Origin: Dactylorhiza incarnata
Taxonomy: Eukaryota; Streptophyta; Magnoliopsida; Asparagales; Orchidaceae
Assembly: GCA_033032865.1 (NCBI GenBank)
Contig: JAWHQI010000004.1
Span: 26,580,001-26,644,000 of the forward strand
Direction: 5' to 3'
DNA: 64,000 bases
Position numbers and translations under genes: made by a program. Shown piece by piece: positions 21,846 to 32,726 of this stretch. Position 1 is the stretch's first letter, and each line of letters opens with the position of its first letter. The notes below the pieces were generated by a model that did no database searches, was not told where the DNA came from, and was given only the letters and a program-made list of their open reading frames with translations.

Positions 21846-23522
21846 ATGGCGTCTCATGATCTCGCTTCTATTAATTGGGAAAACTTTCTTATAAATGAAA
21901 AATCTTTAGCACCACCTTTGTTTGAAGGCAAAAATTATAATGGGTGGAAATTTCTTATGGAAAAATTTCTTAAATCTTTGGATATTGAAGTATGGAATAT
22001 TACATTTAAAATGCCCCCAAGTATTTTAAATAAAAATGAAATGTTTTTAAATGCCAAATCTATGAATAGTCTATATTGTGCATTGGATCAAAATATTTTC
22101 AAACTTATTTATACACTTCCTACTGCTTATGAAGTTTGGAAATTTCTTGAGAATACTTATAGTCTTCCTTCCACAGATGATGAACAAGAGGAATTCCTTA
22201 TGGATCCAAGAGAAGAAATCGACAAGGACTCACTCTTGGAGGATGATAAATCTAAGAGTGAAATCGACGAGGAATTCCTTATGGATCCAAGAGAAGAAAT
22301 CGATGAGGACTTATGCTTGGAGGAAGAAGAATACAACATCACAATATTGGACTCATTTGTTGGCAACACATCAAGCAAAAGAGAAGACGAAAATTCAACT
22401 ATGGAAGAGGAATGCAAAGAAGATGTCAAAGGAATCGTTGGTCCAAATCTTGCCCCATCCCATAGCAATGTAAGAAAATCAAAAACTCCTCTTTTTGTAA
22501 CAAATTCCATTTCTACATCTCGTATGCTTAAAATTGCTAAACGTAAAATTTTAAAGTTAAAAATTGCTAATTCCAAATTACGTTTAGAAAATAAATCTTT
22601 AAAAGCAAACGATAACGTAGAATCAAATATTGATGTGATAAATTCTCTTTCATGCTCTTTAGGTAAAATTCCTATTCCTTGTTTAGATTGCAATCTATTA
22701 AAAGAAAAATTCAAGGATATTGAAAAAGGGCTCTTAGTTTCTAAAGAACATAATGAAAAATTGATACTTGAATATGATGTTTTAACTTGTAAGTTAATAC
22801 AATTGAAATCTTTTGTTGAAAAATTTCAAATGTCATGTAATGAATTTCCTCATAAGATTTTGAATAATAAGGATAAATTAACTTACAAAATCATTTCTAA
22901 AAAGGACCATTTTCACACATTAAATCAAAAGGAGTTTAGTTTCAAAAAGAATTATGATCCTCATATAATTCTTAAGAGTCACTATTATAAGTCTCAATAT
23001 ATTTTCAATCATGACTCAAATTTAATACCTCCTTTTCATGAAAAACAAACTACAAGATATAATCCTTCATATTATAAGAGTATGTCTATAAGAAAGAGTG
23101 GAAATGAAAATCATCAAAATAAGAATCATTCTTTTAAAACATATTGTAACCCACTCTTTCAACAATCACTTCTAAAGAAAGACAATCACTCTTATAAACT
23201 TTCAAAGAATCCATATAATAAAATATATGATGATTATCAACATCAATCTACTTTGAAAAATAATTTGAATAAACATAAATCTCAAATGAATTATTTTTCA
23301 AACAAATATAATCATATAAAGATGTCATATAATCATTATATGGATTTAAGTGATAAACAACCAAGGTATGAATGGAGACCCATAAAGAAAAATGACATAT
23401 CACCTTTACTTGAAAAAGCCCATTCATCATTATATTTCCAAAAGCCATCACGATGTATTTGGGTACCCAAAGGAACCATCCCACATGGTCCCATTTGGAT
23501 ACCTAAATCTCTTATTAATTAG
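21846..23522 (+). CDS. gag-like protein of copia C, intact ORF
   Basis: 558 residues from an ATG 47 bases after the LTR, with no internal stop. Residues ~20-120 resemble the copia gag N-terminal domain (a Pro-Leu-Phe-x-Gly-x-Asn-Tyr-x-x-Trp motif, then the Ala-Tyr-Glu-Val-Trp-Lys-x-Leu segment). A 27-residue acidic segment is directly duplicated (codons starting about 22189 and 22270). The middle is Lys-rich with likely coiled coil; the C-terminal third is very rich in Asn, Tyr, His and Lys. It ends with two Trp-Val/Ile-Pro-Lys motifs like those at the end of Sirevirus gag regions. No zinc knuckle is visible. Base composition is more AT-rich than the other gag genes here. Confidence 0.8.
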   Translation: MASHDLASINWENFLINEKSLAPPLFEGKNYNGWKFLMEKFLKSLDIEVWNITFKMPPSILNKNEMFLNAKSMNSLYCALDQNIFKLIYTLPTAYEVWKFLENTYSLPSTDDEQEEFLMDPREEIDKDSLLEDDKSKSEIDEEFLMDPREEIDEDLCLEEEEYNITILDSFVGNTSSKREDENSTMEEECKEDVKGIVGPNLAPSHSNVRKSKTPLFVTNSISTSRMLKIAKRKILKLKIANSKLRLENKSLKANDNVESNIDVINSLSCSLGKIPIPCLDCNLLKEKFKDIEKGLLVSKEHNEKLILEYDVLTCKLIQLKSFVEKFQMSCNEFPHKILNNKDKLTYKIISKKDHFHTLNQKEFSFKKNYDPHIILKSHYYKSQYIFNHDSNLIPPFHEKQTTRYNPSYYKSMSIRKSGNENHQNKNHSFKTYCNPLFQQSLLKKDNHSYKLSKNPYNKIYDDYQHQSTLKNNLNKHKSQMNYFSNKYNHIKMSYNHYMDLSDKQPRYEWRPIKKNDISPLLEKAHSSLYFQKPSRCIWVPKGTIPHGPIWIPKSLIN

Positions 23523-25685
23523 GTTCCAATCATTTGCATGAAGTAGAAATAATTAAAAAATGAAATATCAATAGTCTACTTCATGATGTGCTTTATTTCT
23601 TTTTCTTTTGTTTGTTTTGTATTTTTTTGATCCAAAATATTTATGGTCACTTTATATTTCATAAGATATGACTTACTCATATTAAGCCTAATGTTTATCA
23701 AATCAAATTTGAATTAAAATTTAACATTAAGTCATATATATTTTTCAAAGTGATCAATATCTCATCTTTGATTGTACTTTATCCTTTTAAATCCTTTACC
23801 ATTAATTGTCTTGAATTATCATTAGAAATTGAATTTTGAAATTATTATCAAGACTATTGAAATTATTTTAAAGATTGGATTTAAATGATTTATTAAAGGG
23901 CTTAAACTAAAAATTAAAATGCGCAACATTTTTTTGATTCTATATTTGTTTGCTGCATATGATAGCCCTTATAATGAAGAACATTATCTAGAAAAATTGA
24001 AAACAAAAATTCATCTAAACGCATGTTTAATCTTTCAAAAATGCGAGTTTACGATCAAAACATCAAACATCCATATCTTTTGATCCGCTCGCCAGATTTT
24101 CGCGTTTAATATATTTTCGGAAAGAGCACAAAAATCTCCATCCAACGGCAAACTAGGCTTGCTCATTTGAGTTCTTTTGGTACTGTCAACTTAACTCTGT
24201 TTTAAAAGCTATCTTAGTTTGCTTGATTTGGAAATTTCTGTGTTTATGGATTTTTTCATCACATGCTATCCTAATTATAATTATTTCATATATTAATTTA
24301 GATATTATGTGTGTGATGTGTGTCACCAATGTTTGCATGTAATTTAGACCTTAGAATCATCTTGTATCATTAAGATCAAATCAAAAGTTTAATCATTTCA
24401 TTCTAGGTCTAAAGAAAATTAATTTGAAAACTTCTCATATTACATGCAACATAATCTCCATTAATCCTATATAATAACATTGCATTCAAACTCATCATCC
24501 TAGCATCACTTCTTGGTTTATGCTTAAATTTATATGCTAGGTATAACATTTACAATGTTATTAAAATATCATGATAACTATGTGATTTGAAATTATATAG
24601 AATACTAAAATTCCAACAAACACATAGTTTATGGATTAATCATTAGAATATATATGAATATTGTATCATAAATCATATATTATCATGCAAAACCAAAGAT
24701 CAATAGAGTCAATTATTGAATGCAAATTTTATTATAAATTTCAAAACATTATATATGTGATCTTTGTCTTTAATATGATTACATGATCATCATTTTCTAG
24801 ACTTAAAAATCAAACATGCTTATTCAAAAGAAAAATCACCAAATCATATTGTCATAAGTCTAGAAAGAATAGAAATCACATACATCATGATGATCTAACA
24901 TATATTCTATGCAAAATTCTCTATAATCATAAATCATAATTCATGTTCTATCAAGAAATACTCAAATCAATAATAAGAATTATGAATCTTATGATAAAAA
25001 TATGAATATTGCTTTCTTTACATTGGTTGGTGTATGGATGTGCTTTGATATTGATTGCATGTATCTCACAAATATATAGATTCTAGAATCAACTTAGGAA
25101 TAATAAAGATATATCAAACTTAATCATCACTCTATTCTAGATCTATAATCTGAAATTCTATTTTGGAATACATGCAATTTCAATATAAATCTTATGACAT
25201 GACATTAAACCCAAAACTTATCATACTAGCAATGTCACTTATTGAATATTAGTAATTGTGCTAGTTATCTCATATCGTCATCTCATAAAAGTAGAAAAAC
25301 TATTTGGCTTTATAACTCATCACATCAAACAAAACCCATAGTTTATATATCAACCCTTAGATTTAAAAGCATAGGTTGTCCAAAGATTATTTACCTATGA
25401 CTTCATATCTCACAATAGCGGAGGAGTAGGGTTGTATGCATTAGAGACCTAACCTCTAAGTCATGTCTTGTCCTTAACCGGGGAGGGTTCCAGTGGGGCC
25501 TTGTGAGGCATTAGGGGGAAAGAGTGCTAGGTTGAGTGTTCTCTAGTGTGTGCATATGGGACTAACACCCCAACCTATGGCATGTGTGCAGCTCCTCATG
25601 CCCATCCGTCACTTAGTACGGGGCTAGGGTGTAGACATTTAGTCGGGGTAGTCTTTAATCTTAGGACATGAAAGACTTTAATTAA
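23523..25685 (+). other. Non-coding internal region of C, left part
   Basis: AT-rich and without ORFs of note. It may be decayed pol or filler; I could not recognise any copia motif on either strand. Confidence 0.6.
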
Positions 25686-27248
25686 TGGTAGCTAATCACC
25701 TAGAGGGGGGTGAATAGGTTATTTAAAAAAAACTATTGCGATTCTTGATTATAACCGAGAAAAAACTGATCAGAGCTTTCAAGAAATAAAAATATACACA
25801 GAAAAGAACACACAAATTTTTATAGTGGTTCCCCGTATCTTGGGTAATCCACTTTCCCCCTTCTCCCCTTCTAGCAGTGTGCTAGATAGAGGTTATAGCT
25901 CTTCCAGATCTCAGACCACAAACAGGTCTTACAGCTCAGATCACAACAGATCTTACAGTCTCAGATCTCACAGATCTTACTAACTCAGATCACACAGATC
26001 TTACTAACTCAGATCACACAGATCCTACCTCAGCCTTTATAACTAGGCCTACAGCTCAGATTCACCCCTGAATCCTACAACTCAGATCACACCTGATCTT
26101 ACAACTCAGATCCTTGACAGATCCTACACTCAGATCTGACAACTCAGATCCTACAGGAATTTATAAAGAGAATAACAAATACTTAGACTCAGATTTGAGA
26201 TTGTTGAGCCTTCTTGATCTTCCTAAATGATCAGACAAAAATCTTCAATAGAACAGCAGCAGCAGCAAATGATCTTCTTGATTCGACAAGCTGAGATGAC
26301 TGTTCTTCTTATTGGGAAGACAGATTCTTCCTTCTTGATCTTCTTCTTTCAGAAAGAGGTATCAGCACAAGATTGCTGAATGAGATCTTTAATTTAGATT
26401 GGTTCTGAAAGGGAAGACAACTTCTCCAGATTCTATCTCAAACTTTCTCTCAAAATGATGGAGACGATAATGGCTTCTGAGAAGATAGGAAAACTTTTCT
26501 AACTTCACTTTTCTTCACTTCATAACTTGGATTAACTACACAACCCATAGGTCATGCCTTCTATTTATAGCCCGCCATCTGCAATGTCTGTTACGCTTCT
26601 CCAGGTCAGCATGACGTCACATCTTCAACGGTCTTCAATGAAAACAAAAGCTCAGCTAGCTGTGGAAGATATTCCTCAGTTCAGAGTATTTGTAGAAGAG
26701 GCGTTGAGCACTTAACATCTCTGTCGACGCTTTTCCAGTTAGGCGTCGAGCGGTATTTAGACGCTCGACGCATACTCCTTAGACTGAAGCTCTCGACTCC
26801 TCCTTCTCAGGCGTTGAGCAAACATCACTAAGTCGACGCTTTTTATCTGAAGATGTTAAGCAACGTCCAGGGGCTCGACGCTTCTTAACTAAGCCTTCAT
26901 ATCTCGACACTTCTGGTTGGCGCTGAGCTGACTGAAGTTAAGTCGACACTTCTCTTTCCAAGGCGTCGAGCGACACAACTTGGCTCAACGCTTCCAAAAT
27001 TGATCTTAGAACTTCAGCGGCGACCTTGTCTATTTGAGTAGTAGACATGAGTCAACGCTTCTGGGTCACAGGCGTCGAGCGATGTATGATGTCTCGACGC
27101 TTGTGAACTTGAATGAATTCTATGAACTTTTTGCCTGACCTGATCTCCTGCACATTGATTCTATAGAGTATATCAAATACATTCTGAGATATATCTTTGA
27201 CTTAGGAATGGACTTCTCCAAATCTAAGACATTGTGGGTATCCCAACA
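25686..27248 (-). repeat. 3' LTR of M
   Basis: 1563 bp; on the minus strand TGTTGGGATACC...GCTACCA. It holds GCGTCGAG/CTCGACGC units at 26730-27110, a TATA box (26569-26562) and a region of tandem AGATC-rich units (25900-26160). The right limit follows the purine tract; the left limit is by the TG...CA rule. Confidence 0.8.
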
Positions 27249-27600
27249 ATCTCCCCCTATTTGAAGAAGTCATAATCTCAGTCAATGATATATCTCTCCT
27301 TTCAACGATAAACAATGTGTTCTAAACTCTATACATATAATCAAAATAATGAGTATCAAACTTTATAAAATTAGATTACCAAAACATTTTATCCACAAAA
27401 ATTATCTCAGACATGGTTTCTTATATAAGCATAAAAACATAGGCAATTCAGAATAAGATGTCATGAAGAGAGACAGAATCACATCACAGGCATATGTATA
27501 TATATGAACATGAAGAATAGTTCACACTGGGAATTCATCAAGATTGTTCAAAAATATATCAATTACATTCTTCTGAAAGTGAAAAGTAAAGATTAAATTT

Positions 27601-30135
27601 CTAAAGTTGTCCAGGATCCTTGAATTCAATTCCTCTTTTGGCTCTTTTGGAGAGTGCTTCAGCAACTTCCTTTCTTCTCTTGAAATAGCCAAATGGCTTT
27701 GGAAAGTATCTGATTGGCTCCACTTCTCCTGCCTGGACCTTCCCAGCCATTTTGTCAGCCTTGAATTTGATCTTTAGTTCCTCTTGATCCCTATGCTTTA
27801 ACCATTTAGCTTCAGAATACCACTTTCCTCTTTCCGTTGGGTAATTTTTCACAGCTTCCCATGCTGACAGAATTAGTTCTCTGGAAGATGGAGACCAATG
27901 TTCAAAATCAACTCTTGATTGAACCTCTTCTCTGAACTTTCTTTTACTTGATTCTACTTGCTCACTAGTAAAGTTCTCTCTTTTACTTTTATCCTCAGGA
28001 CTATACATTTTAGCAATCTGCTTTTGAACCTGAGTAAGAGAGGTTGGCCTTGTCTCAGAGACTTGATCATTCTCATAGTTTATGGGAGGATATCCAAGAG
28101 TTTCTCTTATAGAGTTTGAGATCCACACATCATGTTCAGAACTAGCTTGAATCATTGACCTCTCCCCCTTTAGGACTTCTTCAACAATGTGTTCTCTCAA
28201 AGTATTCTTTTGAAATCTGACTTGACCTTCCAAGTGAGTAACTCCACTTTCAATGGTTTTCTTTACTTTAAAGAGATGATCATCTATAGTATCTGCATGC
28301 AACTTTGCTTGATCTTTTAGAACTATGGAGCTCTCATCAATTTTAGCCAAGATATCAGCATTCTATTGTTGCAGTCTAGCTTCAATCTTATTTGTACCTG
28401 TTAAGATTTGTGCTACCTGTTCTTTATATAGAACTTGCATATTGCCACTTAGTATTCCTTGGTTTGTCTGAACATCATCTACTGTCTTCGTAATCCCAGC
28501 TTGAGATTCTTTAATAACCTTTGATGTTTCTTTGATTACATCAAGCTGTTCAGTTGTATAATCTACTGAAACACCAACTCTCTTAAAGAACTTTACCATC
28601 TCCTTTATCAATGCAGATATCTGATGATTGACTTCAAATCTAACCAATTTCAGTTGAAAAACTACCTCATTTTTCATTTTTGTATTATTCTCCTCAATAT
28701 ATTGTTCTAATAATCTTCTTTGATTATTCAGCAACACTTCCAGCTGAGGTAGAATAGGACTAAGATCCACATGGATTTCCTTTTCCATTTCAACACCTTT
28801 GCTACTTTCTTCTCTGATTAAGGAATCATCTCTCTAGCTCATATGGGAGCTAGAGGATTCTATCTTGATAACCTTCTCAGCAGATTTCTTTGGTGCTTCA
28901 GGCTCCCATTCTACTTCCACAGCATCTATTACAGAATTCTCTTTAGCAGGGATCTCAGCCTGAGATTCCCCCTCAAATGGTGCATTATCTTTAGCTAGGA
29001 ATTCATCTTGAGGCTCCCCCTCAATCTCTGCATTGATCAGATCAATTTTATCCTGAGCAGGGATCTCATCCTAAGCCTCCCCCTCAACTGCTGCTTTGCT
29101 CATTTCAGAATTGTTCTAAGCAGGAATCTCATCTTGAGTCTCTTTCTCATTTAGAAAAACCCCTTCAAGTCTAGCAGGGGATACATGAAGACTTCCTCTT
29201 TCTTCTTCTCCTTTCTCACTCTCATCCTTTGATGTATCAGGAAAATTATCCCTTGCATTATTCCCTTCTTCATCTTCAGATGTTGAAAGGTTTGGTTCAT
29301 GAATTGGAGTAGACTTAGATTTTCTTTTGGAGGAGGATGAGCTGGATGAACTAGAAGAAACTTTCTTCTTCTTTTGTTTCTTTGCTTTCTTCTGCTTGGG
29401 AGAGGAATCTGTTGGAAGAGGGTTAGATAAGATTCTGTCCCATCTCTCTATCATTCTCATATCCATCTTCTTCATATGGTTTATCTTTGATCCAAGTTTA
29501 TTATTTAAGGAGTCAGGAGAGACTTTTACTAAATACAAAGACAATATTCTACCCATGTTGGGTACTTGGATACATTCAACTATCCTGTCAAACACAACTC
29601 TTCCCCAATCTATTCTCAGAGAATGAATAATCCTTGTTAGTAGAATAAACATTTTTTTGGAAACTTTGTCATGTGATCCAGTATTGCACAGCAGTCCCTT
29701 TCCTATAACATCTGTTATCAATTTACCTTTCGAATTCATTCCCTTTCTCAGAATACTTCCAGTGATTTCTCGTGTCGTTTCAATTCCGCACCAGATTTGT
29801 GCTAATTTAATCTGTTCAGAGGTCACCTCTTCTTCTTCTTCATTCCTTTTTAACCTAGGCAATTCTAGTGCCTTAGCGAGTCTAGAAGGAGTTATTTTAA
29901 TCTTCTTACCATTCACACTGGTCTTAATCTTTGAATTGACGGAGTCTATTACTATGTTAGAGTATAGCTCTAATACCTCTCGTTTCCAGATGAGAGTTGA
30001 TTCAGACAGTACAAATTCCAGTCCTGCATTGTAGATTAATTCGATTGTTGATTTGATCTCCACAGAAGCTGATTGGAATCCATTTTGAACAAGTTCACTT
30101 CCCTCATAGAGATACTCACTGCTTTTGGGAGGCAT
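27601..30135 (-). pseudogene. Extra ORF (ORF2) of copia M, full length with four stops
   Basis: A single frame of 845 codons from an ATG at 30135 (an upstream in-frame ATG at 30192 is also possible). Residues ~10-280 are Transposase_32-like: an initial Leu-Glu-Leu-Tyr-Ser-Asn segment, a Gly-Lys-Lys-Ile-Lys-Ile-Thr-Pro step, then Leu-Leu-Cys and Asp-Trp-Gly motifs shared with A and G. A Lys/Ser-rich linker and acidic repeats with embedded AGGGGGAG tracts (29140-28930) follow, then a long coiled coil and a basic C-terminus shared with element B. Stops (minus strand) at 29118, 29073, 28836 and 28365 are all TAG and each is one C-to-T step from CAG. There is no intron here: the position that is spliced in A and G is coding. 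Function unknown. Confidence 0.75.
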
Positions 30136-30232
30136 TGTTGTTGATGAACGGAGAGAGAGAGAATTGATGGAGTGATTTTCTAGGGCAGACAATTTTGAAC
30201 TTAGAGAACTAGGGCACTAACGAAGTGTCTTC

Positions 30233-30515
30233 CCTATTTATAAAAGTTCTAGTTCAAGAAGATGAATAGCCGCGCGCCTAACTTGTTTGACAAGATTGAT
30301 CTAGTGGTTTAAATTGACCCTGTCGAGATGGCCTATCTATGTTTGCATAAGCGTTGAGATCGCTTGACGCCATATATCTTCAGTCGACGCCAGGTGTCTT
30401 CTCGACGCCATATATCGTCTCGACGCCAGATACTTTCTCTCGACGCCAGATACTTTCTCTCGACGCCAGGTGATTTCTCTCGACGCCATGTATCTTATTT
30501 TGACGTTAGATAATT
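30233..30515 (-). promoter_or_regulatory. Putative internal promoter upstream of ORF2 in M
   Basis: On the minus strand a cluster of CGTCGAGA/GGCGTCGA units (30515-30350) is followed by TATAAATA (30242-30235) and a CT-rich leader before the ATG at 30135. This repeats the order seen in the LTR promoters (palindromic units, TATA box, leader). Inference from sequence only. Confidence 0.45.
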
Positions 30516-30599
30516 TCTCCACTAACCTTTTAGGACACAATCATTATTTTTCATTTATTTAATGCAACTTTAATCCATTTTTAACATACCTAATTCAAT

Positions 30600-30885
30600 T
30601 TTAAAATTATTGAATTTAGTTTCATCCAGGGGTTTAGTAAATATGTCAGCAACCTATTTTCGGTTGGAACATATTCAATTGAGATATCTCCATTTTCTAC
30701 ATGTTCTCTAATGAAATGGTATCTTATTTCTATATGCTTAGTTCTGCTATGAGATACAGGATTGTTGGCTATAGCAATTGCACTAGTTGAATCACAAAAT
30801 AGAGGAGATTTACTTAGCTGAACTTTATTGTCTTGGAGTTGGTGTTGAATCCATAGTAGCTAAGCACAGCAGTTTCCAGCTGAAA
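30600..30885 (-). pseudogene. Copia RNase H C-terminal fragment (element M)
   Basis: The minus strand encodes the characteristic end of copia pol: Ser-Ala-Gly-x-Cys-Cys, Trp-Ile-Gln, Cys-Asp-Ser-Thr-Ser-Ala, His-Ser-Arg-Thr-Lys-His-Ile-Glu-Ile-Arg and Asp-Ile-Phe-Thr-Lys-Pro-Leu. There is a TAG where Gln is expected, and a one-base loss before the last motif. Upstream pol is missing. Confidence 0.8.
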
Positions 30886-32726
30886 TCTTGAGGAGTGGAG
30901 CAGTTTTTCAGAAGAAAAGAAATTTTTGCCAAGTTAATTCGTCGAGCTGACTCGTGAAGTTCCGATGAATCTCGACGAATCCAGACAGAAGCCAAATTTC
31001 TAGTTTAAAGAAGAAATTTCTGCGGCCAAGTCTATTCGTCTAATGTTCTCATGAACTCCCGACGAATTCGTCGAATGTTCTCGAGAACTCCCGACAAATT
31101 CCGACGAATGAAAACAGAAGACAGTTTTCAAGCTTTGGTCAGTATTTTTCAATGGCTAAGTCAATTTGTCGAATGTTCACGTGAAGTCTCGACGATGGCT
31201 AAGGCAATTCGTCGAATGGTCACGTGAAGTCTCGACGAATGACGGACAGACGGATTTCAAATTTATGGAATTCATCATGCTTATCATATTCAAAACAAAA
31301 AACTGTATGATCTTTATTGCCAATATCAAGCATGTATGATTTCTATTATTTAGAATTATTTACAATGTTAAAACATATTCTTTCAAATTACTATGAACAT
31401 TGTTTTGCTTATCATGATTTGATATATCTATTTAAAGTGCATCAATTGTATTGCAAAATGTGTAGAACCAAGCTTAGCATGCCTCTAAGTATGAGTAAAT
31501 GTTTTATGATTGATAATGATACATTTCACTCACTTATTTTGGTAATCAACATGTGTGTCTAAATCTAAAAATGCTTGATTGTGTATTGTTTGTGTACAAT
31601 GAATTAAAACTTACATAAGTTTATTGCCTACACTACATTTGAATTGCACTTATGAAATTTAGAAAAGTGGTTAAGTTAAAAATTTTGGTTTGCAAAACAA
31701 GTGTATTCGGAGAATGTTGTCTCACAAATATGAACAAAAAAATTATATATGTAGATAAATATAACTCCACCAAGCACTACTTGAACCTCCTGATAAGTTT
31801 TCATAAGCATTGTGAGGTTGAGCACCTTGGAAAGAATAGTAAAGTGTCTTGTGCAAACCTTAGTTATTACACCACTTTGTTAAAAAATTATGTGCATTAA
31901 AAGTGTGTGAAAGTAATTTACTTGTGTTTTTATTGCGCACTTTACTTTACATATGTCTTGTATTTTGTTGATTTAAATCAATTGTTAACATTGCTCAAAA
32001 TACACTTATGTGCACATCATTATCTTTCATAACACTTCTTCTCATGAGTATTGGATTCTAATGCTTTATTTATACTACTCTTTATATAAAAATGCACTAG
32101 ATAACCTAGCATGATCTCTACATTGTTTTGGTATTTCTTGAACTTAGAATTAGGTAACATGGTAGTATAATCTCTCTTTGATATATTCATTTCATGCTTG
32201 GTATTTTTATGAAAAACTTTGAGATTTCAAAAAGGTTAAAACATCTTTCAATTTTGAACTAAAACTCATATTTTTACTTATGTTTTTCATGCTTACAAAA
32301 GATGTTTCTTATAATCTTCCGCTATGCTAAAACTCTTATCTATTTATTTGAAATCTCTTCAATACTATACTTAAATTCTTTATCTTTGTCTATAATACAA
32401 AAGCTCGATCATGCTTTATTTTTTTTAAATGCCTCCTTACTACCCTCACCCCCACCTTCTTTTGATAATACCAAAAGGGGGAGATTAATTGAAGAAATCT
32501 ATATAGGAGAAATATAGAAAATTAAGGGGAGAATGTAATCTATCATTTAGGGGGAGTAACACATAATTGCATTTATGTAGGGGGAGCATTAAGATAGGGG
32601 GAGTATGCACAATTTCATCATGCTTATTATATACTATAGTTGCACTACTATCATGCTTGTCATATACTATAAACACTATTGTTGATTTCTTGCTTAGAGG
32701 ATTTGTTATTATCAAAAGGGGGAGAT
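30886..32726 (+). other. Non-coding internal region of C, right part, with palindromic units and purine tracts
   Basis: No ORF above noise. At 30941-31250 it has several TTCGTCGA/TCGACGAA units. Between 32470 and 32726 there are six AGGGG(G)AG-type tracts, the last of which (32711-32726) abuts the 3' LTR and is the functional-position polypurine tract. Confidence 0.65.

Larger units (their letters stand above)
25686..30885 (-). mobile_element. Element M: Sirevirus-like copia, 5'-truncated, inside C
   Basis: Read on the minus strand: end of RNase H (30885-30600), an internal CGTCGA-type array (30515-30350), an extra ORF (30135-27601), a polypurine tract (27262-27249) and the 3' LTR (27248-25686). 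Everything 5' of the RNase H, including the 5' LTR, is missing. The break is at about 30885, where the conserved Ser-Ala-Gly-x-Cys-Cys block ends. Loss of the right half may also have removed part of C. Confidence 0.8.

Noticed and set aside
22157..22714. Ser-rich minus-strand ORF of 185 codons
   Set aside because: Antisense of the acidic gag segment of C; no independent support.
31317..31900. Two ORFs of about 80 codons in the interior of C
   Set aside because: AT-rich, no similarity to known element proteins, expected by chance.
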